Shown one piece after another: positions 6,422-7,748 of a DNA stretch of 7,748 nucleotides. The notes beneath the pieces were generated by a model. It searched no databases and had not been told where the DNA came from. It saw only the letters and a list, made by a program, of their open reading frames with translations. Numbering within the stretch: the stretch's first letter is position 1; every line of letters starts with the position of its first letter. Origin of the DNA: an uncultured Klebsiella sp. GTDB lineage: Bacteria; Pseudomonadota; Gammaproteobacteria; Enterobacterales; Enterobacteriaceae. The position numbers and the translations under genes were made by a program. The stretch is from contig CABUCP010000141.1 in the NCBI GenBank assembly GCA_902490055.1, forward strand, positions 1 to 7,748. Direction: 5' to 3'.

Positions 6422-7748
6422 GTTTTGCAATTCTTTGCCGATCGGTGCGGATGTGAAGTCTTGTTCGTTGCGACGCGCGCCCTCGGCCAGTTCGGCCATC
6501 ATTTTGTTGAGGAACGGCGTTTTCAGCGTGTAGTAGCGTTTGGCGATCACCGCGCTCAGCAGGTAGCAAGCCGCCGGAACGAGGGTAAACAACGAGATAA
6601 TAATGCTGATGGTGGCGCCGTTCTGGCTTTTGGCTGCGGCATCGTAGCCGCCGCCGGCCAGCATCCAGCCAATCAGCGCGCCGCCCAGCGCCAGGCCCAG
6701 TTTGAGCACAAACAGGGTGCCGGCGAAGCTGATGCCGGTCAGGCGTTTGCCATTGCACCATTCGCCGTAATCGACGGTGTCGGACATCATCACCCACTGG
6801 ATTGGCGTCACCAGCTGGTGCAGTACGCCAATGATGAAGATAAAGACGAACATGGTGATTTCAGCGTCCATCGGAACGAAGAACATCGCCACGCTCAGTA
6901 CCGCCAGAATGGCGTTGGTCCACCAGAAGACGCTGACTTTGCATTTCCAGTCGGTCAGTGGTTTCGCCAGCGCCGAACCAATCAGGTTGCCGACGCAGTA
7001 GGTAGTAAGGAAGACGGTGAACAGCGCCGCCGAGCCCATGATCCAGGTGGTGTAGTACATCATCGCGCCGCCGCGAACGCAGACCGCGAGGATGTTGAGG
7101 ATGGTGAGTACGCCAACGATGCGCCACTGGTCGTTGCGCCAGATATCGCGCAGATCTTCACGCATCGAGGTGCTGCTCGGCGGCGCCTGTACGCGCTCTT
7201 TGGTGGTGAAGAAGCAGAAGGCCAGCATCAGGAAGGCGACCACCGAGAGCACCGCGATGCCGCCCTGGAAGCCGAGCGCTTTATCTTCGCCGCCGATAAA
7301 GTTGACCAGCGGCATCATCAGCACGGTGGAGAGCATGCCGCCCGCCGTCGCCAGCACGAAGCGCCAGGACTGCAGCGAGATGCGCTGCGTCGGGTTGTCG
7401 GTAATGACGCCGCCCAGCGCGCAGTAAGGGATGTTCACCACGGTGTAGAGCAGGGTCAGCAGCGTGTAGGTCACCGCGGCGTAGATCAGCTTGCCATTGT
7501 GGCTTAAGTCCGGCGAGCTGTAGGCCAGCACGCAGACGAGGCCGAACGGGATGGCGCCGAAGAGGATCCACGGGCGGAACTTACCCCAGCGGCTGCGGGT
7601 ACGGTCGGCGAGCAGGCCCATGCAGGGGTCGGAAATCGCATCCAGCGCGCGCGCCAGCAGGAACATGGTGCCGACAAAGCCGGCGGGGATACCAAAAACG
7701 TCGGTATAGAAAAACATCATGTACAACATGACATTATCAAAAATGATG
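6419..7748 (-). CDS. yicJ: YicJ, GPH-family sugar:cation symporter; 5' partial
   Basis: Inner-membrane secondary transporter of the glycoside-pentoside-hexuronide (GPH) family, related to MelB, with 12 expected membrane helices. It presumably imports the alpha-xyloside later cleaved by YicI; this substrate is inferred from the operon and not proven. 442 residues are visible. The frame stays open to the window edge (IIFDNVM upstream of the ATG at 7727-7729), so that ATG is internal; by comparison with E. coli YicJ (460 residues, from memory) about 22 N-terminal residues are missing. Seen: the family loop signature [14 protein letters not shown] between helices 2 and 3; [18 protein letters not shown] in mid-protein; and [17 protein letters not shown] in the C-terminal half, matching the conserved GPH DxxDYxEW-type motif. 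The C-terminal tail is a few residues longer than in E. coli. The operon promoter lies outside the window. Confidence 0.97.
   Translation of the reverse strand, partial: IIFDNVMLYMMFFYTDVFGIPAGFVGTMFLLARALDAISDPCMGLLADRTRSRWGKFRPWILFGAIPFGLVCVLAYSSPDLSHNGKLIYAAVTYTLLTLLYTVVNIPYCALGGVITDNPTQRISLQSWRFVLATAGGMLSTVLMMPLVNFIGGEDKALGFQGGIAVLSVVAFLMLAFCFFTTKERVQAPPSSTSMREDLRDIWRNDQWRIVGVLTILNILAVCVRGGAMMYYTTWIMGSAALFTVFLTTYCVGNLIGSALAKPLTDWKCKVSVFWWTNAILAVLSVAMFFVPMDAEITMFVFIFIIGVLHQLVTPIQWVMMSDTVDYGEWCNGKRLTGISFAGTLFVLKLGLALGGALIGWMLAGGGYDAAAKSQNGATISIIISLFTLVPAACYLLSAVIAKRYYTLKTPFLNKMMAELAEGARRNEQDFTSAPIGKELQN

Noticed and set aside
6377..7507. Long open frame on the + strand (376 codons)
   Set aside because: Antisense shadow of yicJ. 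The His/Gln/Arg/Ala-rich composition has no hydrophobic or domain pattern.
7727..7729. ATG as start of yicJ
   Set aside because: The frame continues to the window edge with IIFDNV, matching the E. coli YicJ N-terminal region, so the gene is partial.

Overview
This 7.7 kb window comes from a GC-rich member of the Enterobacteriaceae, most likely a Klebsiella/Raoultella/Enterobacter-type genome. Two observations support this. The yicI and yicJ products are near-identical in length and motifs to the E. coli proteins. The one non-coding gap carries GTAG-headed REP elements of enterobacterial type. The content is ordinary chromosomal sugar catabolism. I see no phage, insertion sequence, CRISPR array, toxin-antitoxin or defence genes, and no RNA genes.

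Layout: (1) On the + strand, positions 1-2833 hold an operon of two genes. The first is a PTS permease (EIICB, glucose/alpha-glucoside superfamily, resembling E. coli GlvC) whose 5' end lies outside the window. Thirteen bases later comes a family 4 glycoside hydrolase, an NAD/metal-dependent 6-phospho-glycosidase. (2) Positions 2834-3204 are non-coding. The first ~200 bases hold two overlapping inverted repeats, and 3035-3208 hold four REP elements arranged as two inverted pairs (a BIME). (3) On the - strand, 3205-3927 encodes an RpiR/MurR-type regulator with a SIS phosphosugar-binding domain. Its stop codon is the GTAG head of the last REP. (4) A short intergenic region has a 7-bp tandem direct repeat (possible operator) and a strong intrinsic terminator for the next operon. 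(5) On the - strand, 4087-7748 is the yicJ-yicI operon: a GPH-family sugar:cation symporter (5' end cut by the window edge) followed by the GH31 alpha-xylosidase YicI.

How they work together: the permease would import and phosphorylate a disaccharide, and the GH4 enzyme would split it into glucose 6-phosphate and a free sugar or aglycone. The RpiR protein is a natural sensor of a phosphorylated sugar and converges on this operon, so it is the probable regulator of it, though this is inference. YicJ imports, without phosphorylation, an alpha-xyloside such as isoprimeverose, which YicI splits to xylose and glucose. The window thus places two independent disaccharide systems, PTS/GH4 and symporter/GH31, side by side. 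From memory, E. coli K-12 has a different gene downstream of yicI, so the PTS-GH4-regulator block looks like an accessory insertion next to a conserved operon.

Nothing here is clearly a novel system. The points most worth checking are the atypical CDAP active-site motif of the GH4 enzyme, the REP-derived stop codon of the regulator, and the candidate operator repeat.
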